A stretch of 64,000 bases of DNA from an uncultured Shimia sp. (GTDB taxonomy: Bacteria; Pseudomonadota; Alphaproteobacteria; Rhodobacterales; Rhodobacteraceae). The DNA lies in the NCBI RefSeq assembly GCF_947493595.1, contig NZ_CANLRL010000001.1, forward strand, positions 1 through 64,000, in the 5' to 3' direction. Position 1 is the stretch's first letter; the number at the start of each line of letters is the position of its first letter. Position numbers and translations under genes: made by a program. The notes under the pieces were generated by a model. The model was not told where the DNA came from and searched no databases. It worked only from the letters and a program-made list of their open reading frames with translations. Below are positions 34,406 through 43,638 of the stretch, one piece after another.

Positions 34406-35944
34406 TTAAGTTAGCCCTTCGAGACCAAACCATTGGGGTAGCACCGACATGAACCGCCGCCAGAGACCTGCGTCCGGGTCTTTGGTGACCACCGTGGGCG
34501 CAACTTCTTTGGGCTGATGCGTCCACTGCAAACCTGTGTCCTCGGCGCTGACCTTGTAGGCGAAGTCCGCGAGGTTTTGTTCCAAATTGTTCAGGATGGT
34601 TCTTGCGTAAGCGGGGCTTTGCACGAGGAGGCCAATCTCGGCGTTGGTCTTGATCGAGCGTGGGTCGAGGTTGAGGGAGCCAACCAGCACGGAGGTGTCG
34701 TCGATCACGGCGAGCTTGGTGTGCAGCGTGATGTGCGGCGGGTTTTTTATGTCGGTCAAGTTGAGCGCCTCGATGGCGTCGTGGCGCAGCTCATACAGTT
34801 CCACTCCGGCGGCCAAAAGATCAGCGCGGTGGCGGGCGTAGCCGCCATGCACATAGGCGTGGTTGGTGGAGGCCAGCGAATTGGTCACGATCCGCAGTTT
34901 GACGCCCGAGCGGGCCAGATTGGCGTAGAAACGCGCGCCGTAGTCTTCGGGCACAAAATAGGGGCTGATTAGGGTGACGTGAAATCTGGCCTCGCCGATG
35001 GCGGCAAAGAAAGCTTCGCCGAGGATGTGCGGGCCTTTGCCATCGGGATTGCGCAGCTTTTGTGGAGTGTCGGCGATGATGCGCGAGGTGCCGCGGAATG
35101 GGGCAACCCTGCGGTTGGCAATGTCTTGCAAATAAGGCGCGTTGATCGCTTTGGTGTAAGCGGCAACTTCTGGGCTGTAGGGGTCATAGGCCCAATCCGA
35201 CAGGGTGATCCGCGGCGGCTGCGGCGCGGATTTGGCGCGCAGGTTTGCAACGGGGATGGCGTAGGTGTCGTTCCAGTAGGTGTCAAAGATCGGGTTGATC
35301 TCGGCTGCTTCCGGCCCAAAGACCGCGAGGTCGTAGTCGGCAAAAACTTCGGTGGGTTTGAGTTCGTAGTACTCATCCGCAAAATTGCGCCCGCCGATGA
35401 TGGCCATGTCGTTGTCGACCACAAAGGTCTTGATGTGCATGCGCCGGTTCACACGTTTGAAATCCCAGAGAAACCCCATGGCTTTGGGGGCGTTGCGTGA
35501 GCTGGGATTGTATATGCGGATCTCGATATTGGGGTGGGTGTCCAGCACTGCGAGGTCGGTGTCATCGGCGGTGGTAAAGACGTCATCCACCAAGAGCCGC
35601 ACCCGCACGCCGCGGTTGGCGGCGTCAAACAGGCGGTGGGTGAGAATGCCACTGGCGGTGTCCGGTTTGATCAGGAAGGTGGCAATGTCGATGCTGTGCT
35701 TCGCGCTTTCAATCATGCGCAAGCGCGCGCCTAGTGCGTCGGTGCCGTTGGTGAGCTCGAAATAGGCGGATTGCGCGCCGGTTTGGGCGGTGACGGCGCG
35801 GCTAACCGCGTCTGAAGATGTATCGGCGGTGAGGGCGTATGATGGCGTGCGCGGGGCGTCAAACGGGACTTTGGCGCAGGCGGCGAGGGCGGTCGAGACC
35901 GCAAGGAGTGCTGCAAGTCGTCTGGTTTGTTTACTTAGAACCAC
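34406..35944 (-). CDS. Phospholipase D-like lipoprotein (cardiolipin synthase type C related)
   Basis: This 512-residue protein has two HKD motifs: HIKTFVVDNDMAIIGGRNFA and HTKLAVIDDTSVLVGSLNLD. The N-terminus is a lipoprotein signal (STALAACAK lipobox), so it is probably anchored on the periplasmic side. ClsC-type enzymes transfer phosphatidyl groups to make cardiolipin; some relatives are nucleases. It starts with GTG and overlaps the preceding glycosyltransferase-like gene by ten bases, so the two are translationally linked and may act on envelope lipids. Confidence 0.87.
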   Translation of the reverse strand: MVLSKQTRRLAALLAVSTALAACAKVPFDAPRTPSYALTADTSSDAVSRAVTAQTGAQSAYFELTNGTDALGARLRMIESAKHSIDIATFLIKPDTASGILTHRLFDAANRGVRVRLLVDDVFTTADDTDLAVLDTHPNIEIRIYNPSSRNAPKAMGFLWDFKRVNRRMHIKTFVVDNDMAIIGGRNFADEYYELKPTEVFADYDLAVFGPEAAEINPIFDTYWNDTYAIPVANLRAKSAPQPPRITLSDWAYDPYSPEVAAYTKAINAPYLQDIANRRVAPFRGTSRIIADTPQKLRNPDGKGPHILGEAFFAAIGEARFHVTLISPYFVPEDYGARFYANLARSGVKLRIVTNSLASTNHAYVHGGYARHRADLLAAGVELYELRHDAIEALNLTDIKNPPHITLHTKLAVIDDTSVLVGSLNLDPRSIKTNAEIGLLVQSPAYARTILNNLEQNLADFAYKVSAEDTGLQWTHQPKEVAPTVVTKDPDAGLWRRFMSVLPQWFGLEGLT

Positions 35945-36867
35945 TGGCCGGGTTCCATCAGGCCGAGGTCCAGAAGCTGACGCGAGTGCCAGTCAAAGCG
36001 CACAGAGTTGTGCCACGTGAATTCGTTGATGTCGAAAGTGGACCCGGGGTTGGCCTTGAGCGCCTTGGCTGTACGGAAGGAGCAAACCGCCGCTGTCAGG
36101 TTGTTGTGCCAAGGGCAAGCGTAGGTGTTGTATTCTTCGTCCGTGAAAGTGAAATCATCACGCAGTTGCAGGTCGGGTTTGGCACGGAAAATCGAGATGC
36201 GGTCAATCTTGCGTTTGTTGGCTGGAATGTGTTCTTCAAACCGCCAGCGGAGACCACCAAAAAAATCCAGTTGCCGTTCTTTTGGGTGGTCGTGATTGTC
36301 AGCGTCGCGGCGAGCCAATGCATAATACCCAGAGCGGTCCAACTGAGCATCCTCCAGCGACACGGCGTTGGGGGTGACGCTAAGGTCCGGCGAATAGAGG
36401 TCAATCACATAGGTCAGCATCGCGTCACGTTGCTCTTCGGTGTGGAAAGCCAGCATTTCGCCAATGCCGCGGGTCTCGCAAAACGGGAAGAATAGATACT
36501 CGGCGTTGAAGCAGTAGTAGAGCCAAAGTGATGGGGCTGCTTCGATGAATTTGTTGATCGCGTCTACCATGGGCTGGCCGCGCGGGGCGTCCATCGTGAT
36601 GCGCGGGCATTGTTCCGCCAGTTCGGCAGACAGAGGGAAGGCGGCAGGCATAAAAACGATGACTTTTTTGAAGCCAAGATCGAGGTGATGATAGAGCGTG
36701 CTTTCGATCTCTACATCGTCTTCCACAAAGATCAGTGCGACCGGGCCCTTGACCAGATTGGCCTGACCTTCGCGCAGAAACTGCTCCACCGAGTCGTATG
36801 TCATGCGCGGCCCATTTCTCGTGTTTTTGTCCTTGTTGCGCTCAAAATCCGCTAAAAGCGAGCGCAT
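35935..36867 (-). CDS. Conserved protein, possibly glycosyltransferase family 2-like
   Basis: This 310-residue soluble protein opens with an alternating strand/acid pattern (VALIFVEDDVEIESTLYHH, then VIVFMP) like the first strands of GT-A folds. Later it carries YYCFNAEYLFFPFCETRGIG, seen in roseobacterial family-2-like proteins. No clear DxD or other catalytic site was identified, so the label is tentative. The start may be 36867 (GAGG upstream) or 36804. The 3' end overlaps the lipoprotein gene. Confidence 0.55.
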   Translation of the reverse strand: MRSLLADFERNKDKNTRNGPRMTYDSVEQFLREGQANLVKGPVALIFVEDDVEIESTLYHHLDLGFKKVIVFMPAAFPLSAELAEQCPRITMDAPRGQPMVDAINKFIEAAPSLWLYYCFNAEYLFFPFCETRGIGEMLAFHTEEQRDAMLTYVIDLYSPDLSVTPNAVSLEDAQLDRSGYYALARRDADNHDHPKERQLDFFGGLRWRFEEHIPANKRKIDRISIFRAKPDLQLRDDFTFTDEEYNTYACPWHNNLTAAVCSFRTAKALKANPGSTFDINEFTWHNSVRFDWHSRQLLDLGLMEPGQWF

Positions 36868-36926
36868 TGCAAGCGCCCCTCGTTTTCTGTAGGGAGACGG
36901 CTTGAAACCGCTGCAGGATAAGTCTC

Positions 36927-38261
36927 ATGTCTGACAACACCACCGCTGAGAAAAAGAAGCTCTTCATCAAGACCTACGGGTGTCAGATGAACGTCTATGA
37001 CAGTGAGCGTATGGCGGAGGCCATGGGTGGGGCGGGGTATGAGACCACCGATAAACCCGATGATGCGGATATGATCCTGCTCAACACCTGCCACATTCGT
37101 GAAAAGGCGGCGGAAAAGGTCTATTCGGAATTGGGCCGGTTCAAGGGGCTGAAGGCCGATAAACCGGACCTCAAAATTGGCGTGGCAGGCTGTGTCGCGC
37201 AGGCCGAGGGCAAAGAGATCATGCGCCGTCAGCCAATGGTCGACTTGGTGGTTGGACCGCAGGCGTACCACCGCTTGCCGGAGATGGAAGCCAAGACACA
37301 GGAAGGCGTGAAAGCGCTGGACACGGATTTCCCGGAAGAAGACAAGTTTGAGAAACTCAAAGGCCGCTCCAAGGCAAAACGACAGCCCGCGGCGTTTCTG
37401 ACGGTTCAGGAGGGCTGTGACAAGTTCTGCGCGTTCTGTGTGGTGCCGTACACTCGAGGCGCCGAGGTCAGCCGCCCGGTGGACCGTGTGCTGACGGAAG
37501 CGCGGGATCTGGTTGAGCGCGGTGTGCGGGAAATCACCTTGCTGGGGCAGAACGTGAATGCCTACCACGGCGCGCACAGTGGCGGCGACATGACTCTGGC
37601 CGGGTTGATCTGGGAGCTCGATAAAATCGACGGGCTGGAGCGTATTCGCTTCACCACCAGCCACCCCAACGACATGATGGACGACCTGATCGAGGCACAT
37701 GGCACTTGCTCGAAGCTGATGCCGTATCTGCACCTGCCGGTGCAGTCGGGCTCCAACAAGATCCTGAAACGTATGAACCGCAGTCATGATCGGGAAAGCT
37801 ATATCAAGCTGATCGAACGTATCCGTGCGGCGCGGCCGGATCTGATGTTGTCTGGTGACTTCATTGTCGGCTTCCCAGAAGAGACCGAAGCGGATTTTCA
37901 GGACACCATGGACCTGATCCGCGAGGTCAAATACGGGCAAGCCTATAGTTTCAAATATTCGACGCGCCCAGGTACACCTGCCGCGGAGCGTCCGCTGGTT
38001 GATGCGGACGAGGCCAACGACCGTTTGCAGCGATTGCAAGCCTTGCTTGGGCAGCAGCAGAAAGAGATTCAGGACAGCATGGTCGGCAAAGAAGTCAATG
38101 TGCTGTATGAGAAGACCGGGCGCCTGGAGGGGCAGATGGTTGGCAAGTCCGATTACCTGCACGCGGTCTATGTGACTGATCCGGCGGGGCAAATCGGTGA
38201 CATCAAACGCGTGAGAATCGTGGAAAGCGCGGCCAACTCTCTTGGGGGTGTCCTGATCTGA
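36927..38261 (+). CDS. miaB: tRNA-2-methylthio-N6-dimethylallyladenosine synthase
   Basis: This is a 444-residue radical SAM methylthiotransferase acting on i6A37 of tRNA. The N-terminal domain holds three iron-sulfur cysteines ([30 protein letters not shown]). The radical SAM cluster is [17 protein letters not shown] and the C-terminal TRAM domain is near residues 375-440. It opens the housekeeping series that continues with phoH, ybeY, corC and lnt. Start ATG follows AGGATAAGTCTC. Confidence 0.96.
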   Translation: MSDNTTAEKKKLFIKTYGCQMNVYDSERMAEAMGGAGYETTDKPDDADMILLNTCHIREKAAEKVYSELGRFKGLKADKPDLKIGVAGCVAQAEGKEIMRRQPMVDLVVGPQAYHRLPEMEAKTQEGVKALDTDFPEEDKFEKLKGRSKAKRQPAAFLTVQEGCDKFCAFCVVPYTRGAEVSRPVDRVLTEARDLVERGVREITLLGQNVNAYHGAHSGGDMTLAGLIWELDKIDGLERIRFTTSHPNDMMDDLIEAHGTCSKLMPYLHLPVQSGSNKILKRMNRSHDRESYIKLIERIRAARPDLMLSGDFIVGFPEETEADFQDTMDLIREVKYGQAYSFKYSTRPGTPAAERPLVDADEANDRLQRLQALLGQQQKEIQDSMVGKEVNVLYEKTGRLEGQMVGKSDYLHAVYVTDPAGQIGDIKRVRIVESAANSLGGVLI

Positions 38262-38499
38262 GATTGACGCTACGTCGGAAACAATCTTGGTTAATTTGAG
38301 AATATTGATGCGCGCGTTCTGCTTTGAGTAGGGCGCGCGTGACACATTCTGGACATATTTTAGGTCTCGCCTTGCGTGAATTAAGGATTTCTTCTTCACA
38401 TGAGAGGCAACTCGGTGCATCTTGAACGGATTGAGAAAGCTTTGATTTCGAACACTGTTTCAAGAAAATAGCTTTCGGGGGATAGGAGAGGTACTCGCT

Positions 38500-39075
38500 G
38501 TGGCGATCAAAATCAAAAATACGGCGCGGGCGGCGCTTGGAGGTGCGGCGGCTGCCTGTGTTGCGCTTCTGGCCATTGCTCAGCCCGCTGCGGCCCAAAA
38601 CCAACGCACTGTTCTGGGCCAACCATACGTTCCAACGGTTTGGGTTGATCCGGACGGCTGTGAGCACTGGGTGATGGACGATGGTGTCGAAGGGTATATG
38701 ACCCCGCACGTGAACCGTCAGGGTATTCCTGTGTGTCGTCGTGGCAACGTCTGCGGTGTGATGAACTCTGACCAATTTTTTGCCACCGACAAATACGCGA
38801 TCAATACGGCCAACCGTCAGCGCTTGGCTGAGTTCTTTAATAGTTCTACTGCGTCGGCCTTCATCATTGCCGGTCACACCGACAGCCGCGCAAGCGACGA
38901 TTACAACATGCGCCTGAGCTACAACCGCGCCAATGCCGTGGCCAAAGTGGCCCGCAGCACCGGCGCCCGCGTCGCCGATGTGCGTGGCTATGGCGAGCGT
39001 ATGCCGCGCGCCACCAATCGTACGTCGGCTGGCATGGCGGAGAACCGCCGTGTCGAAATCATCTGTCTGCGCTAA
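38500..39075 (+). CDS. OmpA-family protein with an N-terminal WVDPxGCxHW domain
   Basis: This 191-residue protein starts with GTG after AGGAGAGG (38484-38491). It has a signal peptide cleaved near QPAAAQN, a short domain VWVDPDGCEHWVMDDGVEGY, and a C-terminal OmpA/peptidoglycan-binding domain (IIAGHTDSRASDDYN, RANAVAKV, YGERMP, ENRRVEIICLR). It would tether the outer membrane to peptidoglycan. Its N-terminal domain recurs in the lipoprotein encoded next. The 239-base upstream gap is AT-rich and has a GC hairpin (CGCGCG arms at 38311-38316 and 38334-38339). Confidence 0.86.
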   Translation: MAIKIKNTARAALGGAAAACVALLAIAQPAAAQNQRTVLGQPYVPTVWVDPDGCEHWVMDDGVEGYMTPHVNRQGIPVCRRGNVCGVMNSDQFFATDKYAINTANRQRLAEFFNSSTASAFIIAGHTDSRASDDYNMRLSYNRANAVAKVARSTGARVADVRGYGERMPRATNRTSAGMAENRRVEIICLR

Positions 39076-39087
39076 GGGAGAGGCGAT

Positions 39088-39387
39088 ATGAAACTGACCA
39101 AAAGCGTTCTGCTTCTCGGCCTCGCAGTGAGCGTGTCGGCCTGTGTCGACAACAAGGTTGATAAGACCGTGGACAACTTCACCGACGATGGCCACCTCAG
39201 CAATCTGATTGCCGGTGTCTGGGTGGATCCAAACGGCTGTGACCACTGGATCATCGACGACGGCGTCGAAGGTTACCTGTCCCAGCGTCTGGACCCCTAC
39301 GGTAAGCCCGTGTGCTCCGGCGCAGCCCCTCCCGGCGTGGCCACCGGCCCGTTCAAAGCTGGGCAGGGCATCGGCGACTGGATTTGA
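39088..39387 (+). CDS. Small lipoprotein sharing the WVDPxGCxHW domain
   Basis: This 99-residue protein has a lipobox at residues ~16-19 (SVSACVDN) and a domain VWVDPNGCDHWIIDDGVEGY followed by PYGKPVC. It aligns over ~33 residues with the upstream OmpA-family protein, sharing both cysteines. It is 12 bases downstream of that gene and is followed by a terminator, so the two form one unit. Function unknown; a joint envelope role is inferred. Confidence 0.85.
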   Translation: MKLTKSVLLLGLAVSVSACVDNKVDKTVDNFTDDGHLSNLIAGVWVDPNGCDHWIIDDGVEGYLSQRLDPYGKPVCSGAAPPGVATGPFKAGQGIGDWI

Positions 39388-39410
39388 TGCACAACGGCTA
39401 AACGTTTCAG

Positions 39411-39440
39411 AAGGTCGCCGGAGTTTTCGGCGACCTTTTT
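39411..39440 (+). terminator. Terminator after the OmpA/lipoprotein pair
   Basis: Ten-base stem AAGGTCGCCG / CGGCGACCTT with a seven-base loop and TTTTT(C) tail. Confidence 0.9.
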
Positions 39441-39554
39441 CTTTGCGCGAAACCTTTGCTGTGCGTCCGTCACGGAAAATTCACGCCCCCGCGCTTGCGA
39501 CTCCCCGCGCAACTTGGCACCATGGGAATGTAACCTTCTTCACAGGAGATGTGA

Positions 39555-40595
39555 TTGCCCACTGGCACCATGACCCCACCGCCTTCATCCGATACGCCGA
39601 AAAAGACCTCGGTGGAATTTCCGGACAACCGACTGCTGATCGAGCTTTGCGGCGAATATGATCGCAACCTCGCGGATATTGAGCAGAAACTGGGGGTGCA
39701 GATCCTACGACGGGGAAACCTGCTCGACATTCATGGCGAAGAGGCCGCCCAGACCGAGGCGGCTGAAGTTCTGACCGCGCTCTATACCCGTTTGGAAAGT
39801 GGCAAATCTGTTGAGGGCGGCGACATTGATCGCGAGATTCGTATGGGCGGCTCTGAAGAAGACACCGGCGTGCGGGACGGCGATCAGATTGAGATGTTCA
39901 AAGGCGGCGCGGTGGAAATCAAAACCCGCAAAAAGCTGGTCGAGCCGCGCACCGATGCCCAGAAAGCCTACGTGCTGTCGCTGTTTGACAATGAATTGGC
40001 CTTTGGCATTGGCCCGGCTGGTACGGGCAAGACCTATCTGGCGGTTGCCGTTGGCGTGAGCATGTTCATTTCCGGCCAGGTGGATCGGATTATTCTGTCG
40101 CGTCCTGCGGTCGAAGCCGGCGAGAAGCTTGGCTATCTGCCCGGTGACATGAAAGACAAGGTCGATCCCTACATGCAGCCCCTGTATGACGCGCTGAATG
40201 ATTTCCTGCCGGCCAAACAGCTGGGCAAGCTGATCGAAGAAAAGAAAATCGAAATTGCGCCACTGGCCTTCATGCGGGGCAGGACTTTGGCCAATGCCTT
40301 TGTGGTGCTGGATGAGGCGCAGAACGCCACCACCATGCAGATGAAGATGTTCCTGACCCGTTTGGGTGAAGGCAGCCGTATGGTAATCACTGGCGACCGC
40401 AGCCAGATTGACCTGCCTCGTGGGGTGCCTTCAGGGCTGAAAGATGCGGAGCGTTTGCTGAGCAACATTCCAAACATCAGCTTCAATTACTTCACAGCGG
40501 ATGATGTGGTGCGTCACCCGCTTGTGGCCGCCATCATCAAAGCCTATGACGCCGATGCCATGCGGGCGCTGAAAAATAAGGACACCAAATCCTGA
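39555..40595 (+). CDS. phoH: PhoH-like ATPase
   Basis: This ~346-residue protein has an N-terminal KH-like part and a P-loop NTPase domain: IGPAGTGKTYLAVAV (Walker A), LSRPAVEAGEKLGYLPGD and FVVLDEAQN (Walker B). It is linked to RNA metabolism through YbeY, encoded next. The likely start is TTG at 39555 because AGGAG lies seven bases before it. The nearest ATG (39570) is 21 bases from that site. The order phoH-ybeY-corC-lnt is conserved in proteobacteria. Confidence 0.92.
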   Translation: MPTGTMTPPPSSDTPKKTSVEFPDNRLLIELCGEYDRNLADIEQKLGVQILRRGNLLDIHGEEAAQTEAAEVLTALYTRLESGKSVEGGDIDREIRMGGSEEDTGVRDGDQIEMFKGGAVEIKTRKKLVEPRTDAQKAYVLSLFDNELAFGIGPAGTGKTYLAVAVGVSMFISGQVDRIILSRPAVEAGEKLGYLPGDMKDKVDPYMQPLYDALNDFLPAKQLGKLIEEKKIEIAPLAFMRGRTLANAFVVLDEAQNATTMQMKMFLTRLGEGSRMVITGDRSQIDLPRGVPSGLKDAERLLSNIPNISFNYFTADDVVRHPLVAAIIKAYDADAMRALKNKDTKS

Positions 40596-40627
40596 CCCTT
40601 CATTTGACTAAAAATATCCACGGGGGT

Positions 40628-40648
40628 GTGGGGGCCGTCAGCCCCCAC
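40628..40648. repeat. GC hairpin following ACTAAAAATATCCACGGGGG, REP-like
   Basis: Eight-base perfect stem GTGGGGGC / GCCCCCAC with loop CGTCA, preceded by an AT segment (40604-40618). There is no T run after it. The AT-block-plus-GC-hairpin layout is reminiscent of intergenic repeats in Rhodobacteraceae. No second copy was noticed in the window. Confidence 0.4.
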
Positions 40649-40662
40649 GCGATGCAGGGACA

Positions 40663-41178
40663 ATGCTGACCGACACCATTATAGAAGACGGCCGCTGGAG
40701 CGAGGTGGCGTTTGAAACGCTGGCCGAAACCGCGGCGCAGGCGGTTTTGGCGCATCTTGGCATGGCGGCTGAGGCGTTTGAGATTGCGGTACTGGCCTGT
40801 GATGACACGCGCATTGGGGTGCTAAATGCAGATTTTCGCGACAAAGCCAAAGCCACCAACGTCTTGAGCTGGCCCAGCGACGAACGCGGTGTTGCCACCG
40901 ACGGGGATGTGCCGGACCTGCCAGAGCCGAGTTTTCCGGACATGCCTGAGGAGTTGGGAGATATTGCGATCTCCTATGACACCTGCGCGCGGGAAGCGCA
41001 GGCGGCGGGCAAACCCATGGCGGATCACGTGATGCATTTGATGGTGCATGGCACCCTGCATTTGCTGGGCTATGATCATGTGCGTGACAAAGATGCCACT
41101 TTGATGGAAGGTTTAGAGACCACCATACTTGGCAAACTGGGTCTGCCGGACCCATATGATCACAACCAGCGGCTATAA
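40663..41178 (+). CDS. ybeY: rRNA maturation endoribonuclease YbeY
   Basis: This 171-residue metalloprotein has the zinc motif HLMVHGTLHLLGYDH (three histidines) near residues 126-140 and KATNVLSWPSDER before it. It takes part in 16S rRNA 3' end maturation and ribosome quality control. It lies between phoH and corC as usual. Confidence 0.95.
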   Translation: MLTDTIIEDGRWSEVAFETLAETAAQAVLAHLGMAAEAFEIAVLACDDTRIGVLNADFRDKAKATNVLSWPSDERGVATDGDVPDLPEPSFPDMPEELGDIAISYDTCAREAQAAGKPMADHVMHLMVHGTLHLLGYDHVRDKDATLMEGLETTILGKLGLPDPYDHNQRL

Positions 41179-41205
41179 GACCGCGTTAAACCTTGGAAAG
41201 GGCCC

Positions 41206-42102
41206 ATGGGCGACAGTGCAGACGGATCTTCTAACGCAGCGCCAAGCGCGCAGCCGGAAGGCCAGAATAGTAAACCAAAAGGTTGGATCAGCCGCCTGTT
41301 TGGTATGAGTGACACACAAGACGCCGTGGAAGAACGCCCGGCTCCCGTCAATACGCCGGTGCCGCAAGCACATGGTATGATGAACCTGCGCCGCATGCGG
41401 GTGGAAGACGTGGCCGTGCCCAAAGCCGATATTCAATCGGTGCCCACCACCATCACCAAAACCGAGCTTGTGCAGCTGTTTCGTGACAGTGGGCTGACCC
41501 GTGTGCCGGTGTATGAAAACACACTGGATACGCCAGTGGGGTTTGTACACCTGAAAGACTTTGCTTTGCGGCACGGGTTTAACGGCGACAACGCCAAGGA
41601 TTTTGATATCACCAAAGTGTTGCGGCCGCTGTTGTTTGTGCCGCCAAGCATGTCGATTGGCGTTTTGCTGACAAAGATGCAAGCAGAGCGGCGCCATATG
41701 GCGCTGGTGATTGACGAATATGGCGGTGTGGACGGCTTGGTCACCATCGAAGACCTGATTGAGCAGGTCATTGGGGAAATCGAAGACGAACACGACGTGG
41801 AAGAGGCTGATCTCTTTGTGGAGGAAAAGCCGGGGTGTTACCTGGCATTGGCCAAAACACCTTTGGATGAGTTTGAAGCGGCCGTTGGCCGGTCGTTAAG
41901 CCACCACGAGGAGGTCGACCCTGAGGAGATCGACACCCTGGGCGGGCTGGTATTTATGCTCGCCGGGCATGTGCCGGCGCGCGGCGAGGTGGTCGAGAGC
42001 CCGGACGGCGTGGAGTTTGAGGTGGTGGACGCGGATCCACGCCGGATCAAACGCTTGCGGGTGTTCCTGCCAAGCCCGTCTGTGGTGGTACAGGATGGCT
42101 GA
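41206..42102 (+). CDS. corC: CorC/HlyC-family CBS protein
   Basis: This 298-residue soluble protein has two CBS repeats (residues ~65-190, e.g. IDEYGGVDGLVTIEDLIEQV) and a C-terminal CorC/HlyC domain (TLGGLVFMLAGHVPARGE). It lacks the membrane DUF21 domain, so it matches CorC rather than the full haemolysin-like exporters. A role in magnesium/cobalt homeostasis is usually assumed. The next gene starts within its last codons. Confidence 0.91.
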   Translation: MGDSADGSSNAAPSAQPEGQNSKPKGWISRLFGMSDTQDAVEERPAPVNTPVPQAHGMMNLRRMRVEDVAVPKADIQSVPTTITKTELVQLFRDSGLTRVPVYENTLDTPVGFVHLKDFALRHGFNGDNAKDFDITKVLRPLLFVPPSMSIGVLLTKMQAERRHMALVIDEYGGVDGLVTIEDLIEQVIGEIEDEHDVEEADLFVEEKPGCYLALAKTPLDEFEAAVGRSLSHHEEVDPEEIDTLGGLVFMLAGHVPARGEVVESPDGVEFEVVDADPRRIKRLRVFLPSPSVVVQDG

Positions 42103-43600
42103 CGGCGCTTTGCGCCGCCGGATGCGGGCTGTTCCCTGGAAGACGTTTTGCACCGGCGGTGTCGTCGGTGTGATCGCTGCGCTGGGGCATTCTCCATTTG
42201 ACCTCTGGTTGCTCTCACTTTTGGGATTTGCAGCGGCCTTTGCGATGCTGCGGATCACCGCAAGCGGGTTTTCAGACGCGGTGTTTGGGCTGGGCTTTGG
42301 CACCGGTTATTTTGCGCTGTCGCTGAGTTGGATTGTGGAGCCGTTTCTGGTCGACCCATTGGTGCACGGCTGGATGGCACCGTTTGCGATCCTGTTCCTG
42401 TCCATGGGGTTGGCGCTGTTCTGGGCGGTGGCGTTCTGGGGGGCAAAGTGGGTCAGTAAAACGGGCTGGGCTGTGATCTTGACGCTGACGCTGGCGGAGC
42501 TTGTGCGGGCTTATGTGTTCACCGGCTTTCCCTGGGCAATGCCGTCTTATGTGTTGGTCGACAAGCTGGTGGCGCAGAGCGCAGGGTTCATGGGGCCTCA
42601 CGGGTTGAACCTGGTGTTTTTCCTTGTGGCCTGGGGTTTGGCGCGCGCGCTGGTGTATGACAGGCGTTTTGCCATCAAAATTGGTCTGGCAGTGCTGGGC
42701 GTTGTGGCCTTGGCAGTGCCTTTGGGGGAGGCGGACCAACAGGTGCCGAGCGCGCGTCCCGTGGTGCGCTTAGTTCAGCCAAATGCGCCGCAGCATCAGA
42801 AATGGGATCCGCAATACGCTGGTGTCTTTTTTGAACGTCTGGTGCAGTTCACCCGCGCGGGCGAAGAGCGGCCGGATCTGATTGTCTGGCCGGAGACCGC
42901 GGTGCCGGTGTGGCTGCACAATGCTGCAAGGACTTTGGGGATTATTTCTGACGCTGCAGGGGATGTGCCGGTGGTGTTGGGGATCAACCGAGCGGAAGGC
43001 ACGCGGATTTTCAATGCGGTGGTGTTGATGGATGCCGCGGGCCGCGTGACGCAGACCTATGACAAACACCATCTGGTGCCGTTTGGGGAATACATCCCGC
43101 TGGGCAACCTGTTGAGCAAGATTGGCATCCAAGGATTGGCCAGCCGCGATGGGGATGGGTTCTCGCCCGGTGTTGGTGCGGATGTGCTGGACTTGGGCGC
43201 TCTGGGCAAAGCCTTGGTGTTGATCTGTTATGAGGCGGTGTTTCCGCAAGATGTACGCGCCGCGCCAGAACGTCCGGATTTCATATTGCACCTGACCAAT
43301 GATGCTTGGTTTGGCAATTTTTCTGGTCCGTATCAGCACTTGGACCAAGCGCGGATGCGGGCCATTGAAAGTGGCCTGCCGGTGTTGCGGGCGGCCAATA
43401 CAGGCGTGAGCGCGGTGATTGATGCCAAAGGCCGTGTGCTGGACGCCTTGCCGCTGAATACGGCCGGGTATCTGGATGTGGCGTTGCCAGTAGCGCAGCC
43501 CAAGACGTTGTATGCAAAGGTCGGGGATCTGCCGATCGCCATTGTGGTTGTGCTGCTCTTATTAACCGGGCTTTTACTGCGTCGACGCGAAACGCATTGA
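42095..43600 (+). CDS. lnt: Apolipoprotein N-acyltransferase
   Basis: This 501-residue inner-membrane enzyme acylates the N-terminal cysteine of lipoproteins. Six to seven N-terminal helices precede a nitrilase-fold periplasmic domain with the Glu-Lys-Cys triad in LIVWPETAVPV, YDKHHLVPFGEYIP and LICYEAVFPQ. A final helix follows. ATG at 42095 (preceded by GGTACAGG) overlaps corC by eight bases. The longer frame from 41969 would lie within corC and is not used. Confidence 0.94.
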   Translation: MADGALRRRMRAVPWKTFCTGGVVGVIAALGHSPFDLWLLSLLGFAAAFAMLRITASGFSDAVFGLGFGTGYFALSLSWIVEPFLVDPLVHGWMAPFAILFLSMGLALFWAVAFWGAKWVSKTGWAVILTLTLAELVRAYVFTGFPWAMPSYVLVDKLVAQSAGFMGPHGLNLVFFLVAWGLARALVYDRRFAIKIGLAVLGVVALAVPLGEADQQVPSARPVVRLVQPNAPQHQKWDPQYAGVFFERLVQFTRAGEERPDLIVWPETAVPVWLHNAARTLGIISDAAGDVPVVLGINRAEGTRIFNAVVLMDAAGRVTQTYDKHHLVPFGEYIPLGNLLSKIGIQGLASRDGDGFSPGVGADVLDLGALGKALVLICYEAVFPQDVRAAPERPDFILHLTNDAWFGNFSGPYQHLDQARMRAIESGLPVLRAANTGVSAVIDAKGRVLDALPLNTAGYLDVALPVAQPKTLYAKVGDLPIAIVVVLLLLTGLLLRRRETH

Positions 43601-43638
43601 CCCTTCGGTGACGGAGGCGTAAGGCAGACTGGAAATTA

